A DNA stretch of 64,000 nt from Chthoniobacteraceae bacterium (lineage in GTDB: Bacteria; Verrucomicrobiota; Verrucomicrobiia; Chthoniobacterales; Chthoniobacteraceae). The notes beneath the pieces are model-generated. The model worked only from the letters and a program-made list of their open reading frames with translations, ran no database searches and was not told where the DNA came from. The position numbers and the translations under genes are program-made. The stretch is taken from NCBI GenBank assembly GCA_028293625.1, contig JAQGOL010000035.1, forward strand, positions 124,001 to 188,000, given 5' to 3'. The first letter of the stretch is position 1. The number at the start of each line of letters is the position of its first letter. This document shows positions 16,961 to 25,511 of the stretch, in pieces.

Positions 16961-18370
16961 TTACTCCGAAATATAAACGTTTTTTAATTCTGTGTAACCT
17001 TCCATCGCCGCAAAGCCGAGGTCGCGTCCCAGGCCGCTTTGTTTAAATCCGCCAAAGGGCGCCTCGACGTGAACGCTTGAATGGCTGTTGATGCTCAACA
17101 CGCCGCTTTCCACCCGGCGGGCAAGCCGCAAGGCGCGCTTTAAATCGTTGGTCCAGATTGAGCCGCTCAGTCCGTAAGGCGAATCGTTGACTTCATCGAG
17201 CAACGCCGCCTCGTTGTCAAACGGGCGGATACAGACGACCGGCCCAAAAACTTCCTCGCGCCAGATCGGATCTGACGGCTCAACGTCGAGCACCACCGCA
17301 GGATTGAGAAAATAGCCGCGCCCGTTCGGACGCTCACCACCCAGCGCGATACGGCGCCCGCTTTGGTTTAAAAATCGCTCGGAGTTCTCGCGTTGCCCGG
17401 CGGAAACCAGCGGGCCGATCTGGGTGTGATCAAGCGCCGGGTCGCCGACGATCAGGCCGCGTGTGGCGGAAAGAAAACGGTCGACGAATTGATCAAATAG
17501 AGAGCGTTCGACAAAGACGCGGCTTCGCGCGCAGCAATCCTGGCCGGCATTGGCAAAAACGCTCATGGGTGAACTGGCGGCGGCCGCGTCGAGGTCGGCA
17601 TCGGCAAAGACGATGTTCGGGCTTTTTCCTCCGAGCTCGAGCGAGATCCGTTTTAAACCGGGAGCCGCGAGCTGCATGATGCGGACGCCGATCGCCGTGG
17701 AACCGGTGAAGGAAACCTTGCGCACCAGAGGATGCTGCACAAGCGCGTCGCCAATCAGGCCGCCTGTGCCCGGCAACACCTGAAGCACTCCGGCCGGCAG
17801 TCCGGCTTCGTGCGCCAGTTCACCCAGCCGAAGCGCCGTGAGCGGGGAAAGCGTTGCCGGCTTGAGCACGACACAATTGCCCGCCGCAAGCGCGGGTGCT
17901 GTTTTCCAGCATGCAATCGGGAATGGGAAATTCCATGGCACGATGGCCGCCACCACGCCCATCGGCTGGCGTAATGTGAAATCAAATCCACCGCGCGCCA
18001 CCGGGATTGTCTGTCCGAAAAACTTTCCGATCGCGCCGGCATAATATTCGAATACGCGGGCGCCGAGGCCGATTTCATCGCGGGCATCGGCGATCGGTTT
18101 GCCGACATTGCGCATTTCGAGTTGAGCGAGTTCCTCGGCGTGTTGACGCAATATGGCGGCGATGGCAAAAAGGATCCCGGCCCGTTTGCCAGGCGCCATA
18201 TCGCGCCAGCCATTCTCAAAGGCACGGTTTGCCCCGCGGACGGCTTGATCGACCTCAGCGGGTTCCGCCGCGCCTACTTCACAAAAAGGTTCCTCAGTGG
18301 CCGGGTTAACCAGCACGATTGTCTGTTTGGTCGCCACGGAACCACCGTTAATAAAAGGCTGAATAATCAT
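16961..18370 (-). CDS. NAD(P)-dependent aldehyde dehydrogenase
   Basis: A 469-residue ALDH-superfamily enzyme of normal length that oxidises an aldehyde to the acid. The catalytic cysteine is Cys279 in NAGQDCC and the general base Glu245 in LELGGKSPN. The cofactor segment PWNFPF and the FTGSTAIG loop are also present, as is the C-terminal PFGGFKQSGLGRDLG that is typical of betaine- and gamma-glutamyl-aminobutyraldehyde-type dehydrogenases. It lies between the iron alcohol dehydrogenase (43 bases upstream) and the GS-like ligase. A role on a gamma-glutamylated or amino aldehyde is inferred from that context; substrate specificity cannot be read from the sequence. Confidence 0.92.
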   Translation of the reverse strand: MIIQPFINGGSVATKQTIVLVNPATEEPFCEVGAAEPAEVDQAVRGANRAFENGWRDMAPGKRAGILFAIAAILRQHAEELAQLEMRNVGKPIADARDEIGLGARVFEYYAGAIGKFFGQTIPVARGGFDFTLRQPMGVVAAIVPWNFPFPIACWKTAPALAAGNCVVLKPATLSPLTALRLGELAHEAGLPAGVLQVLPGTGGLIGDALVQHPLVRKVSFTGSTAIGVRIMQLAAPGLKRISLELGGKSPNIVFADADLDAAAASSPMSVFANAGQDCCARSRVFVERSLFDQFVDRFLSATRGLIVGDPALDHTQIGPLVSAGQRENSERFLNQSGRRIALGGERPNGRGYFLNPAVVLDVEPSDPIWREEVFGPVVCIRPFDNEAALLDEVNDSPYGLSGSIWTNDLKRALRLARRVESGVLSINSHSSVHVEAPFGGFKQSGLGRDLGFAAMEGYTELKNVYISE

Positions 18371-18413
18371 GGTTTTTCCAAGTCTGGAATGCGGGCTTTT
18401 TTACATGCTCCGC

Positions 18414-19529
18414 TCACATCGCGGCTTGATATAAGCCGCGCAAATCTTCGGCCGTGACCGGGACGGGATTGGTAAGATGGCAGCCATCTTCAAAGGCCTG
18501 CTCAACCAGGGCATCCAGATGCGAATCGTGAACCCCATGCGGACGCAGCCCGCCTTTGAGGCCGATTTCCTCAAGCAGCGCTCTGACCGCCTCGATGGTT
18601 GCGCGGTCATCGGCATTCCTGATTCCCAAAGCGATGCCCACCCGCTCGTAAAGTCCCGGTTTGCGAGCCGCGTTGAATTCCATGACCGGAAGCAAACAAA
18701 GCGCGTTGGCGAGGCCGTGGTGCAGTCCGCAAATGCTTGAGAGGGGATGGGCCAGGGAATGCGTGGCACCGAGATCTTTTTGAAAAGCAACACCGCCCAT
18801 CAGCGCGGCGATCTGCATCAGCCCGCGCGCCTCGATGTCGCCTCCATCGCGCACGGCGCGAGCCAGCGATCGCCCAATTAACTGAATGCCTTCCAATGCG
18901 ATTCCCTCGCACATCGGATGGAACACGGGCGAAGTAAACGACTCGATACAATGGGTGAGTGCATCAGCGCCGGTGGCCGCGGTGAGCTTGGCAGGCAGGG
19001 TGCGTGTCAGCTCCGGATCGAGGATCACCAGGCTTGGCAGCAACTCGGGATGAAAGAGCACCTTCTTGCGGCCATTTAAAATAATAACCGAGCTGCGTCC
19101 CACCTCGCTTCCCGTGCCGGCTGTGGTCGGGATTGCAATGCACGGGGCCAGTCCGCGCCAGTCGGCGGAAAAATCAAATTCGCGCAGCCTTAAGTTCGGT
19201 TTGAGGATTCGCAGCCGGACCGCTTTACCGACATCGAGCGCGCTGCCGCCTCCAAAAGCAATGATTCCATCGCAAGCCGCACCGCTGTAAGCGCGCGCCG
19301 CGCCATCGACATCGGCTTCAATTGGGTTGGGATGCACATTGGAAAAAATACCGCAACGTCCGCGCAGAACGGTTTCCAACGTGGCAAAGGCGCTTGTTGA
19401 AATCACGCCCGTATCGGTTACCACCAGCGGGTTTGAAACCCCAAGTCTGACAAGGTGTTCGGGCAATTCGCGCAGTGTGCCCGCGCCGAATCGGATGGTG
19501 GTCGGGAATGAGTAGGTTGCGGTATTCAT
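18414..19529 (-). CDS. Iron-containing alcohol dehydrogenase
   Basis: A 371-residue family-III (iron-activated) alcohol dehydrogenase that interconverts an alcohol and an aldehyde with NAD(P). The cofactor loop FGGGSALDVGKAV is visible. The metal-binding Asp and His residues are in GADALTHCIESF and in LAHPLSSICGLHHGLANAL. The start chosen is the ATG before NTATYSFPT, which fits the family; an in-frame extension of 55 residues runs into the divergent promoter region. It is the first gene of the operon with the aldehyde dehydrogenase and GS-like ligase, so it probably supplies the aldehyde. It is divergent from the secreted glycosidase-like gene, 152 bases apart. Confidence 0.92.
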   Translation of the reverse strand: MNTATYSFPTTIRFGAGTLRELPEHLVRLGVSNPLVVTDTGVISTSAFATLETVLRGRCGIFSNVHPNPIEADVDGAARAYSGAACDGIIAFGGGSALDVGKAVRLRILKPNLRLREFDFSADWRGLAPCIAIPTTAGTGSEVGRSSVIILNGRKKVLFHPELLPSLVILDPELTRTLPAKLTAATGADALTHCIESFTSPVFHPMCEGIALEGIQLIGRSLARAVRDGGDIEARGLMQIAALMGGVAFQKDLGATHSLAHPLSSICGLHHGLANALCLLPVMEFNAARKPGLYERVGIALGIRNADDRATIEAVRALLEEIGLKGGLRPHGVHDSHLDALVEQAFEDGCHLTNPVPVTAEDLRGLYQAAM

Positions 19530-19681
19530 AAGAATCAACTTCCAGCCAGGGCTCGGCTTAACCAGTGGAAGCTTTTGACGCAAGCTCCACAAGTTAACAA
19601 AATGATGGCTTGAACCACGCCGGCGCGCTTCAAAGACAACGGCGGCCGGCGGGTTACCTTCTCCAATTCGCCCCGATTTCG

Positions 19682-22600
19682 ATGATGCTCCCACAAAACT
19701 CCCGGTTGCCTTTTAACAACAAAACTCGCGGCTATCTCTTTCTCCTGATAGCAGCCGGCCTTGGTTTCGCCACAGCCAAGGGCGGAGAGACGATTTGGGT
19801 TGAAGCGGAAACACCGCTGAAATCGACCATGCATCGGCATCCCTGGTGGTATGATCAGGTCAAAACCGATTTGCTCTCGGGCGGTGCCTGGATTTCCAAC
19901 TTCAACGAAAAAGAAGGAACTGCCGAGTATGCGCTCGATGTGAAGGAAGCCGGAGGCTATAGCTTCTGGGTACGTGCAAACCCGACCGGCGCGGCTCTGG
20001 CTTATCAGTTGGATGGAGGACCATGGACTGAGATTGACCTTGGAAAAGAGCAGCGCGGCAACCAGAACATCGCCGCCGATAACAAGACCGATTTGCGCTA
20101 TATAGCTTGGTCAAAGGCCGGTGTTGTGCAGCTTGTCCCGGGTAAACATTCCATCGCGTTCAAGATGCATAGCGCCAACCAGAACCATGGCGGGCTCGAT
20201 TGTTTTGTTCTTACCACGGAAGCGTTCGTGCCCCAGGGGATCATGAAGCCGGGCATTCAGGAAGCCGCTGCCGACCCGGCCGACGCCATCTGGATTGAAG
20301 GCGAATCGGCTCTCCGCAATACCATGACACGCAATCCGTGGTGGTATGATCAGGTCAAAAAAGAGGTGCTCTCCGGCGGAGATTGGATCTCTAATTTTAG
20401 CAAGGATAAACAAGGCACCGCTGAGTATGACTTCACGGTCCTAAAGCCCGACAACTACGCATTTTGGGTGCGGGCTAATCCGAGCGTGGACGCCAAACTT
20501 GAATGGCAACTCGATGAGGCCGCCTGGGTTCCGGTCGACTTCAAGGACGCGCGCGGCAACCAGAATATCGCCGCCGATAACAAGCCCGACATGCGCTTTA
20601 TAGCCTGGGCCAAAGCCGGCGTCCCAAAACTTTCCGCAGGCAAACATACCATGCGCTTCCGCATGAACAGCGGCCCGGAGAAAAACAACCATGGCGGGCT
20701 CGATTGTTTTGTTCTGACGCGGATTCCATTTGTTCCGGCGGGAACAAGGAAACCGGCGCTCGCCAAGGAGGGCAGCGGCCCGGCTGATTGGTTTCCGTTA
20801 CTTGCTGACAACGATCCTTTTTCGCCGCAATCGGTGATCGACATGTCGCGGCTGGTTCCTGCGCCGGCCGGGCAGTTTGGTGTGCTGCGTGCAATGGGCA
20901 AGGATCTGCGTTTTGAGAAATCGGCGGCGCCCGTGAAGTTATGGGGCTGCGGCTCCAATGTGGAGCCGGGCCGTTATTCGCGCGAACAGCTTACTCAACG
21001 GATCAAGTATCTGCGGAAGTTTGGTATCAACGTGGTGCGCCAGCATCCTCTCTTCGATGAGCTCAGTACTAACGGTGCCATAGACATGACCAAGCTCGAC
21101 CAATTTGACTGGTATTTTGCCGAACTTAAGAAGAACGGCATCTATATGGATTGGTCGGTCTTCTATCATTTCACCATTGGAACAAAAGACGGTTACGACG
21201 CCGCTCTTTATGCCGAGCTTGAGGGCGGCGCGGAGAAAAAAGATACTTACGGATTCATTACGGTTTCCCCCAAACTCTGGGAGATCCGCAACCGCACTTT
21301 GGTCGAGTTACTTAACCATAAAAATCCATATACCGGCCTCCGCTACGCCGATGATCCGGCACTTGCGATCGTGGAGATGCAGAATGAAGACAGCGTCTTT
21401 TTCTGGAATCCGCTTGGCTGGATCGCGGAAGGTAAAAAAGCGCCGCAGCATTCCAAACAGCTGCGCAAGATGTGGGCTGCCTGCGTCAAAGAAAAATATA
21501 AATCCGACGAGGCGCTTAAACTTGCATGGGGCGGCTTGAAGGAAGGCGATTCAATCAAGACCGATGAGCTTAAACTCATGGGACCATGGGAGCTCGATGG
21601 CAAAGGCCCGCGTGGTCCGTTTTCCGGCCAGGAAAAACGCGCCGGCGATTTCATCGAATTTCTAACCGGGATGCAGCGTGGCTTTTATGAGCAATGCGAA
21701 AAAGCCATTCGCGCCACGGGATTTAAGGCGATCACGATGACAACCGCCTGGCAGGTCGGCGGCGCCGCGACGGATCCGGCTAACACTTTTACCGACACGG
21801 TAGGCAGTATGATTGACCGGCATAACTACGCGGGCGGCGGTGCGGGCGGGCATGGGGTGGCCGAGGGGAAGGTCAATAACGAATCGCATCTTCCCAAGCC
21901 CGGCAGCGGCATCTTTTCAATCGGAATGAAGCAGGTCGAAACCAAACCCTTTTGCGTAAGTGAATGGACTCAATCCGCTCCCAATCAATGGAAACTTGAA
22001 GCGGCGCCAATCATGGCTTTTTACGGGATGGGACTTCAGGGATGGGATGCGTCCTTTCACTTTATTGAAAGCGGGACCCGGCTTGGTGACGGCTGGCCAG
22101 GGATGTCGAGTTACTCCACCGATACGCCCCATTATATCGGCCAGTTTCCCGCGCTCGCCTTTGCCCTCTACAACGGACATATCAGTGAGTCCCCGATTGT
22201 GGCCGCGCGCCGGCTTTCAAAAGCCGATCTCTTCACCGGGCTTGACGCGCTCAAGCAGGATTTCACCAAGGGCGGTTACGATATTAAAACGCTTCTTAAC
22301 GCAGGAGGCATTCCCGGTGAAGCTTTCGCAATTGGCCGCGTGACTGTCGGGTTCGATGGCGGCAAGAGCGAGCAGGCGGACTTCTCCAAGGCATGGAATG
22401 AGAACGCAAAAATCATTCAATCCGCCACCGGCGAGCTAACCTGGGACTACGGCCGCGAGGTTATTACCGTGCATACTCCGAAGACCCAGGCTGTAATTGG
22501 CAAAAGCGGTGGCCGTAGTTTCCAGCTTCCTGGAGTAGCGGTGAACTTCAAAACGCCATTTGTGAGCACAATCTTTACGGCTCTTGATAACCTCCCGCTG

Positions 22601-22879
22601 GCGGAGTCGCGTCACATCCTCATTACCGCCCTGGCACAGGATAAACAGTCCGGGACTCGCTACAATGCTGATGGCACGGTTCTGGAAGCGACCGGCACTG
22701 CGCCGCTCCTGATGGAGCCCGTGCAGGCAACGCTGAAATTTACCGGGCCGAAACCTGCACAGGTCAACGCGCTTGATCATTACGGCGTGCCGACGGGTAA
22801 AAGCGTTCCGATTGCCGCGGATGGCAGCCTTATTCTCGATGGGACTTACCGCGCTTACTATTATGAAGTGAAACGCTGA
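19682..22879 (+). CDS. Secreted clan-A glycoside-hydrolase-like protein with duplicated N-terminal module
   Basis: About 1065 residues. The start is one of two adjacent ATGs (19682 or 19685), giving a signal peptide with core YLFLLIAAGLGFATA. Two tandem modules of about 160 residues follow, each opening with IWVEAE or IWIEGE and sharing PWWYDQVK, GNQNIAADNK and NHGGLDCFVLT. They resemble carbohydrate-binding modules. The remaining (beta/alpha)-barrel region fits GH clan A. The likely acid/base is the glutamate in AIVEMQNEDSVFF and the likely nucleophile the glutamate in FCVSEWTQ. A beta-rich tail follows. The GH family is not identified and the substrate is unknown. The last 19 bases overlap the convergent membrane-protein gene. 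Confidence 0.85.
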   Translation: MMLPQNSRLPFNNKTRGYLFLLIAAGLGFATAKGGETIWVEAETPLKSTMHRHPWWYDQVKTDLLSGGAWISNFNEKEGTAEYALDVKEAGGYSFWVRANPTGAALAYQLDGGPWTEIDLGKEQRGNQNIAADNKTDLRYIAWSKAGVVQLVPGKHSIAFKMHSANQNHGGLDCFVLTTEAFVPQGIMKPGIQEAAADPADAIWIEGESALRNTMTRNPWWYDQVKKEVLSGGDWISNFSKDKQGTAEYDFTVLKPDNYAFWVRANPSVDAKLEWQLDEAAWVPVDFKDARGNQNIAADNKPDMRFIAWAKAGVPKLSAGKHTMRFRMNSGPEKNNHGGLDCFVLTRIPFVPAGTRKPALAKEGSGPADWFPLLADNDPFSPQSVIDMSRLVPAPAGQFGVLRAMGKDLRFEKSAAPVKLWGCGSNVEPGRYSREQLTQRIKYLRKFGINVVRQHPLFDELSTNGAIDMTKLDQFDWYFAELKKNGIYMDWSVFYHFTIGTKDGYDAALYAELEGGAEKKDTYGFITVSPKLWEIRNRTLVELLNHKNPYTGLRYADDPALAIVEMQNEDSVFFWNPLGWIAEGKKAPQHSKQLRKMWAACVKEKYKSDEALKLAWGGLKEGDSIKTDELKLMGPWELDGKGPRGPFSGQEKRAGDFIEFLTGMQRGFYEQCEKAIRATGFKAITMTTAWQVGGAATDPANTFTDTVGSMIDRHNYAGGGAGGHGVAEGKVNNESHLPKPGSGIFSIGMKQVETKPFCVSEWTQSAPNQWKLEAAPIMAFYGMGLQGWDASFHFIESGTRLGDGWPGMSSYSTDTPHYIGQFPALAFALYNGHISESPIVAARRLSKADLFTGLDALKQDFTKGGYDIKTLLNAGGIPGEAFAIGRVTVGFDGGKSEQADFSKAWNENAKIIQSATGELTWDYGREVITVHTPKTQAVIGKSGGRSFQLPGVAVNFKTPFVSTIFTALDNLPLAESRHILITALAQDKQSGTRYNADGTVLEATGTAPLLMEPVQATLKFTGPKPAQVNALDHYGVPTGKSVPIAADGSLILDGTYRAYYYEVKR

Positions 22880-23577
22880 ACTGGTTGTTGAGTTCCTGCG
22901 GCGAGCCGCCTGCCGTAGATCCAGTTCAATGCAAGATGGGCAGGAAAATAGAGCACTACGAAGAGCACCCCAAACCAGGCGATCAGATAGAGCGCGGGCG
23001 CCAGCAAGGTCTGGGGGCGGGCATCATCCAATCCGAAGACGTAATCGACATTGCGTGGCGTGTTCGGGTTGGAAAGCAGCGCGCCTGCGGGCGGCAGAAA
23101 AAAGAAAGAAATCAGGCAGAGAACCAGCGCCGTCGCGGACCAGACTTTAAGGGCTCGTTTGTCATAGCCTGTCCTGCCGACAAGGAATAACAGGAGAAAA
23201 GGAAGCCACCCGTGAAAGAGCGAAAGGGAGCGCAGAAAAAGCGGTTTGTTCGCATCGACCATGTAGCTGGTCATTTTGGTGAAATGGCTTCCGCAAAGTT
23301 CCACACTAAAGTCGATGCACCAGAAGATCTGTGGAACGACGATGCCGACTGCGGCGATTGAAACAAGTAACGCGCTTTCAGTCCATAAAGCCGCCAGGGT
23401 AATGAAAAGTGCTACGTCGCAGAAGTAGAGGAAGTTTGTGGGCCCGTAGTTGGTCCAGTAGACTGGCACCAGCACTGCCATGAATGCCGTAAAGGCAATC
23501 TTTAGCCAAAGCGGGATTTGAGTGGTGCGAACCTCGGGGTTCGAAGGAGTCGCCGGTAACGAAACGTTGGTTTCCAT
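22861..23577 (-). CDS. Hypothetical multi-pass membrane protein
   Basis: A 238-residue protein with six or seven hydrophobic segments, for example WLKIAFTAFMAVLVPVYW, FLYFCDVALFITLAALW, LLVSIAAVGIVVPQIFW and VWSATALVLCLISFFFLPP. Notable polar positions are YGPTNFLYFCD and the PRNVDYVFGLDD loop. I do not assign it to a named family. It resembles uncharacterised inner-membrane proteins seen in planctomycetes and proteobacteria. It starts at the ATG before ETNVSLP, is transcribed alone, and its 3' end overlaps the glycosidase-like gene by 19 bases on the opposite strand. Confidence 0.75.
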   Translation of the reverse strand: METNVSLPATPSNPEVRTTQIPLWLKIAFTAFMAVLVPVYWTNYGPTNFLYFCDVALFITLAALWTESALLVSIAAVGIVVPQIFWCIDFSVELCGSHFTKMTSYMVDANKPLFLRSLSLFHGWLPFLLLFLVGRTGYDKRALKVWSATALVLCLISFFFLPPAGALLSNPNTPRNVDYVFGLDDARPQTLLAPALYLIAWFGVLFVVLYFPAHLALNWIYGRRLAAGTQQPVQRFTS

Positions 23578-23673
23578 GGGGGCGAAGTTATGTCAGTGAG
23601 GCCTCGCCTGTACATCGAAAAATGGGATGCCTGCATCCTTTTACTGAATGCAAGCAGGGTATAAACAGTTACG

Positions 23674-24654
23674 TCATCGCAGCCACTCGGCAAGCTGGCG
23701 TGCCCAATAAGTGATGATGAGGTCCGCTCCGGCCCGTTTAAACGCCAGCATTTGCTCAAGCACAGTCGCGCGTTCATCAAGCCACCCATTGGCTGCCGCC
23801 GCCTTGATCATCGCATATTCGCCGCTGACATTATAGACGGCAGTCGGCAGGCCGAAACGTTCTTTGACCCGCCAGACAATGTCCAGGTAAGGCATGCCCG
23901 GTTTGACCATCACAATATCCGCGCCTTCCTCCACATCGAGTTCTACTTCGCGCAACGCTTCCCGCGCGTTGGCCGCATCCATTTGATAACCTCGGCGGTC
24001 GCCGGCTTGCGGGGTGCTTTCCGCCGCGTCCCGAAACGGGCCATAGAATGCCGAGGCAAACTTCGCGGCGTAACTCATGATCACCGTGTCAGTAAATCCA
24101 GCTTCATCGAGTCCGGTCCGGATTGCGCCGATTCTGCCATCCATCATATCGCTCGGTGCGACAATATCCGCGCCGGCGGAGGCATGGGAGACGGCTGTTT
24201 TTACCAGGAGCTCCACCGACTCATCGTTGTGAACGTGCACATCTTCCCCATCAAAATCGGCGATGCCGCAATGTCCGTGCACCATGAATTCGCAAAGACA
24301 GACATCGGTGATCACGATCAACTTCGGACACTCTTTTTTGAGTGCCCGGACCGCACGTTGCACGATGCCCTCCTCGGCATAGGCTTGGGAGGCGAGCTCG
24401 TCTTTATGCGCGGGAATCCCAAAGAGCAGCACACTCGCGATCCCTGCTGCATGTGCCTCCACGGCTTCCTTGACGAGTTCTTCAAGGGAAAGCTGAAAGA
24501 CGCCTGGCATCGTCCCGACCGGAGCGCGGCCGGTGATTTTTTCACTGACAAAAAGAGGCAGGACAAAATCGTGAAGTTCAATTGCGGTTTCACGCACAAG
24601 GGTGCGCATCGCAGCCGAGGAGCGCAGACGCCGGGGGCGCCGGGGTAGATTCAT
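23674..24654 (-). CDS. hemB: Porphobilinogen synthase (delta-aminolevulinic acid dehydratase)
   Basis: A 326-residue enzyme of normal length that condenses two 5-aminolevulinate molecules to porphobilinogen in haem and tetrapyrrole synthesis. The zinc-site cysteines are in DVCLCEFMVHGHC, so this is the zinc-dependent type. The two Schiff-base lysines lie in SYAAKFASAFYGPF and MVKPGMPYLD. The start is the ATG before NLPRRPRRL; the longer in-frame start adds 34 residues of non-family sequence inside the divergent promoter region. It is divergent from coaX, with 110 bases between the two starts. Confidence 0.97.
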   Translation of the reverse strand: MNLPRRPRRLRSSAAMRTLVRETAIELHDFVLPLFVSEKITGRAPVGTMPGVFQLSLEELVKEAVEAHAAGIASVLLFGIPAHKDELASQAYAEEGIVQRAVRALKKECPKLIVITDVCLCEFMVHGHCGIADFDGEDVHVHNDESVELLVKTAVSHASAGADIVAPSDMMDGRIGAIRTGLDEAGFTDTVIMSYAAKFASAFYGPFRDAAESTPQAGDRRGYQMDAANAREALREVELDVEEGADIVMVKPGMPYLDIVWRVKERFGLPTAVYNVSGEYAMIKAAAANGWLDERATVLEQMLAFKRAGADLIITYWARQLAEWLR

Positions 24655-24764
24655 GGCGGAAACGTAGTGGCGCCGGCCAGCGGCGGCAAGTACACGGACA
24701 AGTTGCGAATTGCCGATTTGCGAATGCGGATTGAGGATGCAGCGCCCCGTCTCCACTCCTTGCC

Positions 24765-25511
24765 ATGTCTTCTGAAAAAGCTGATTTCCTCCTTATCGAT
24801 AATAGCAATTCGTTCACCAAACTGGCGCTTTCGAGCCGGTCGGAGCTTGTAAAGATCCGTAAAATCGCCACGCGCGAGGTCGATGAGAAGCGGCTCGCGG
24901 ACGCGCTGCGCGGATGGCGTTTTGACTCCGTGGTCCTTTCCTCAGTGGTGCCTGAAAAGGGGGATGTGATCGCGCATTTTCTTTCCCATTATCCGACCCT
25001 GCGAGTGAGCTCAAAAGTGCGTCTTGGCGTCGGCATTGATTATCCAAAGCCCAAAACAATCGGCGCCGACCGCCTGGCCAACGCCGCGAGCGCCGCCGCG
25101 TTTTATGGCACGCCGGTCGTGGTGGTCGATTTTGGCACGGCCGTGAGTTTTGACATCATCTCCGCGGAAGGCAATTACGTCGGCGGCGTTATTGCTCCCG
25201 GGCTTGAAGCGATGACTGATTATCTGCATCAGCGCACGGCGTTATTGCCGAAGATCACATTGCTTGAGCCGCCTGCCGCGATTGGAAAATCGACCCGCAA
25301 GGCGATGCTTTCAGGCGCTGTTTATGGCTATCGCGGTCTGGTGCGCCAGATCCTTGTCGAGCTTGGACGCGAGCTCGGCGTGAAAGAAAATCTCAACGTG
25401 GTCGCCACCGGCGGCTACGCGGATCTGATCGGAGCCGGCCTTCCTGAGATCAAATCAATCCGTTCCGATTTAACCCTTCAAGGCCTGCGTATCATTGGAA
25501 CGCTTAATTAA
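24765..25511 (+). CDS. coaX: Type III pantothenate kinase
   Basis: A 248-residue ATP-dependent kinase that makes 4'-phosphopantothenate, the first step of coenzyme A synthesis. Family motifs are GADRLANAASA, VVVDFGTAVSFD and YVGGVIAPGLEAM. The N-terminal phosphate-binding motif, usually DxGNTxxK, reads DNSNSFTK, so the glycine is a serine; this is a mild deviation. The enzyme is cytoplasmic. Its 3' end overlaps the convergent squalene-hopene cyclase gene by 42 bases. The later-pathway gene coaB lies about 4 kb away. Confidence 0.94.
   Translation: MSSEKADFLLIDNSNSFTKLALSSRSELVKIRKIATREVDEKRLADALRGWRFDSVVLSSVVPEKGDVIAHFLSHYPTLRVSSKVRLGVGIDYPKPKTIGADRLANAASAAAFYGTPVVVVDFGTAVSFDIISAEGNYVGGVIAPGLEAMTDYLHQRTALLPKITLLEPPAAIGKSTRKAMLSGAVYGYRGLVRQILVELGRELGVKENLNVVATGGYADLIGAGLPEIKSIRSDLTLQGLRIIGTLN

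Noticed and set aside
25470-25511. 42-base overlap of coaX and shc ends as a possible antisense control
   Set aside because: Convergent 3' overlaps occur elsewhere in this compact window (22861-22879), so overlap alone is weak evidence for regulation.
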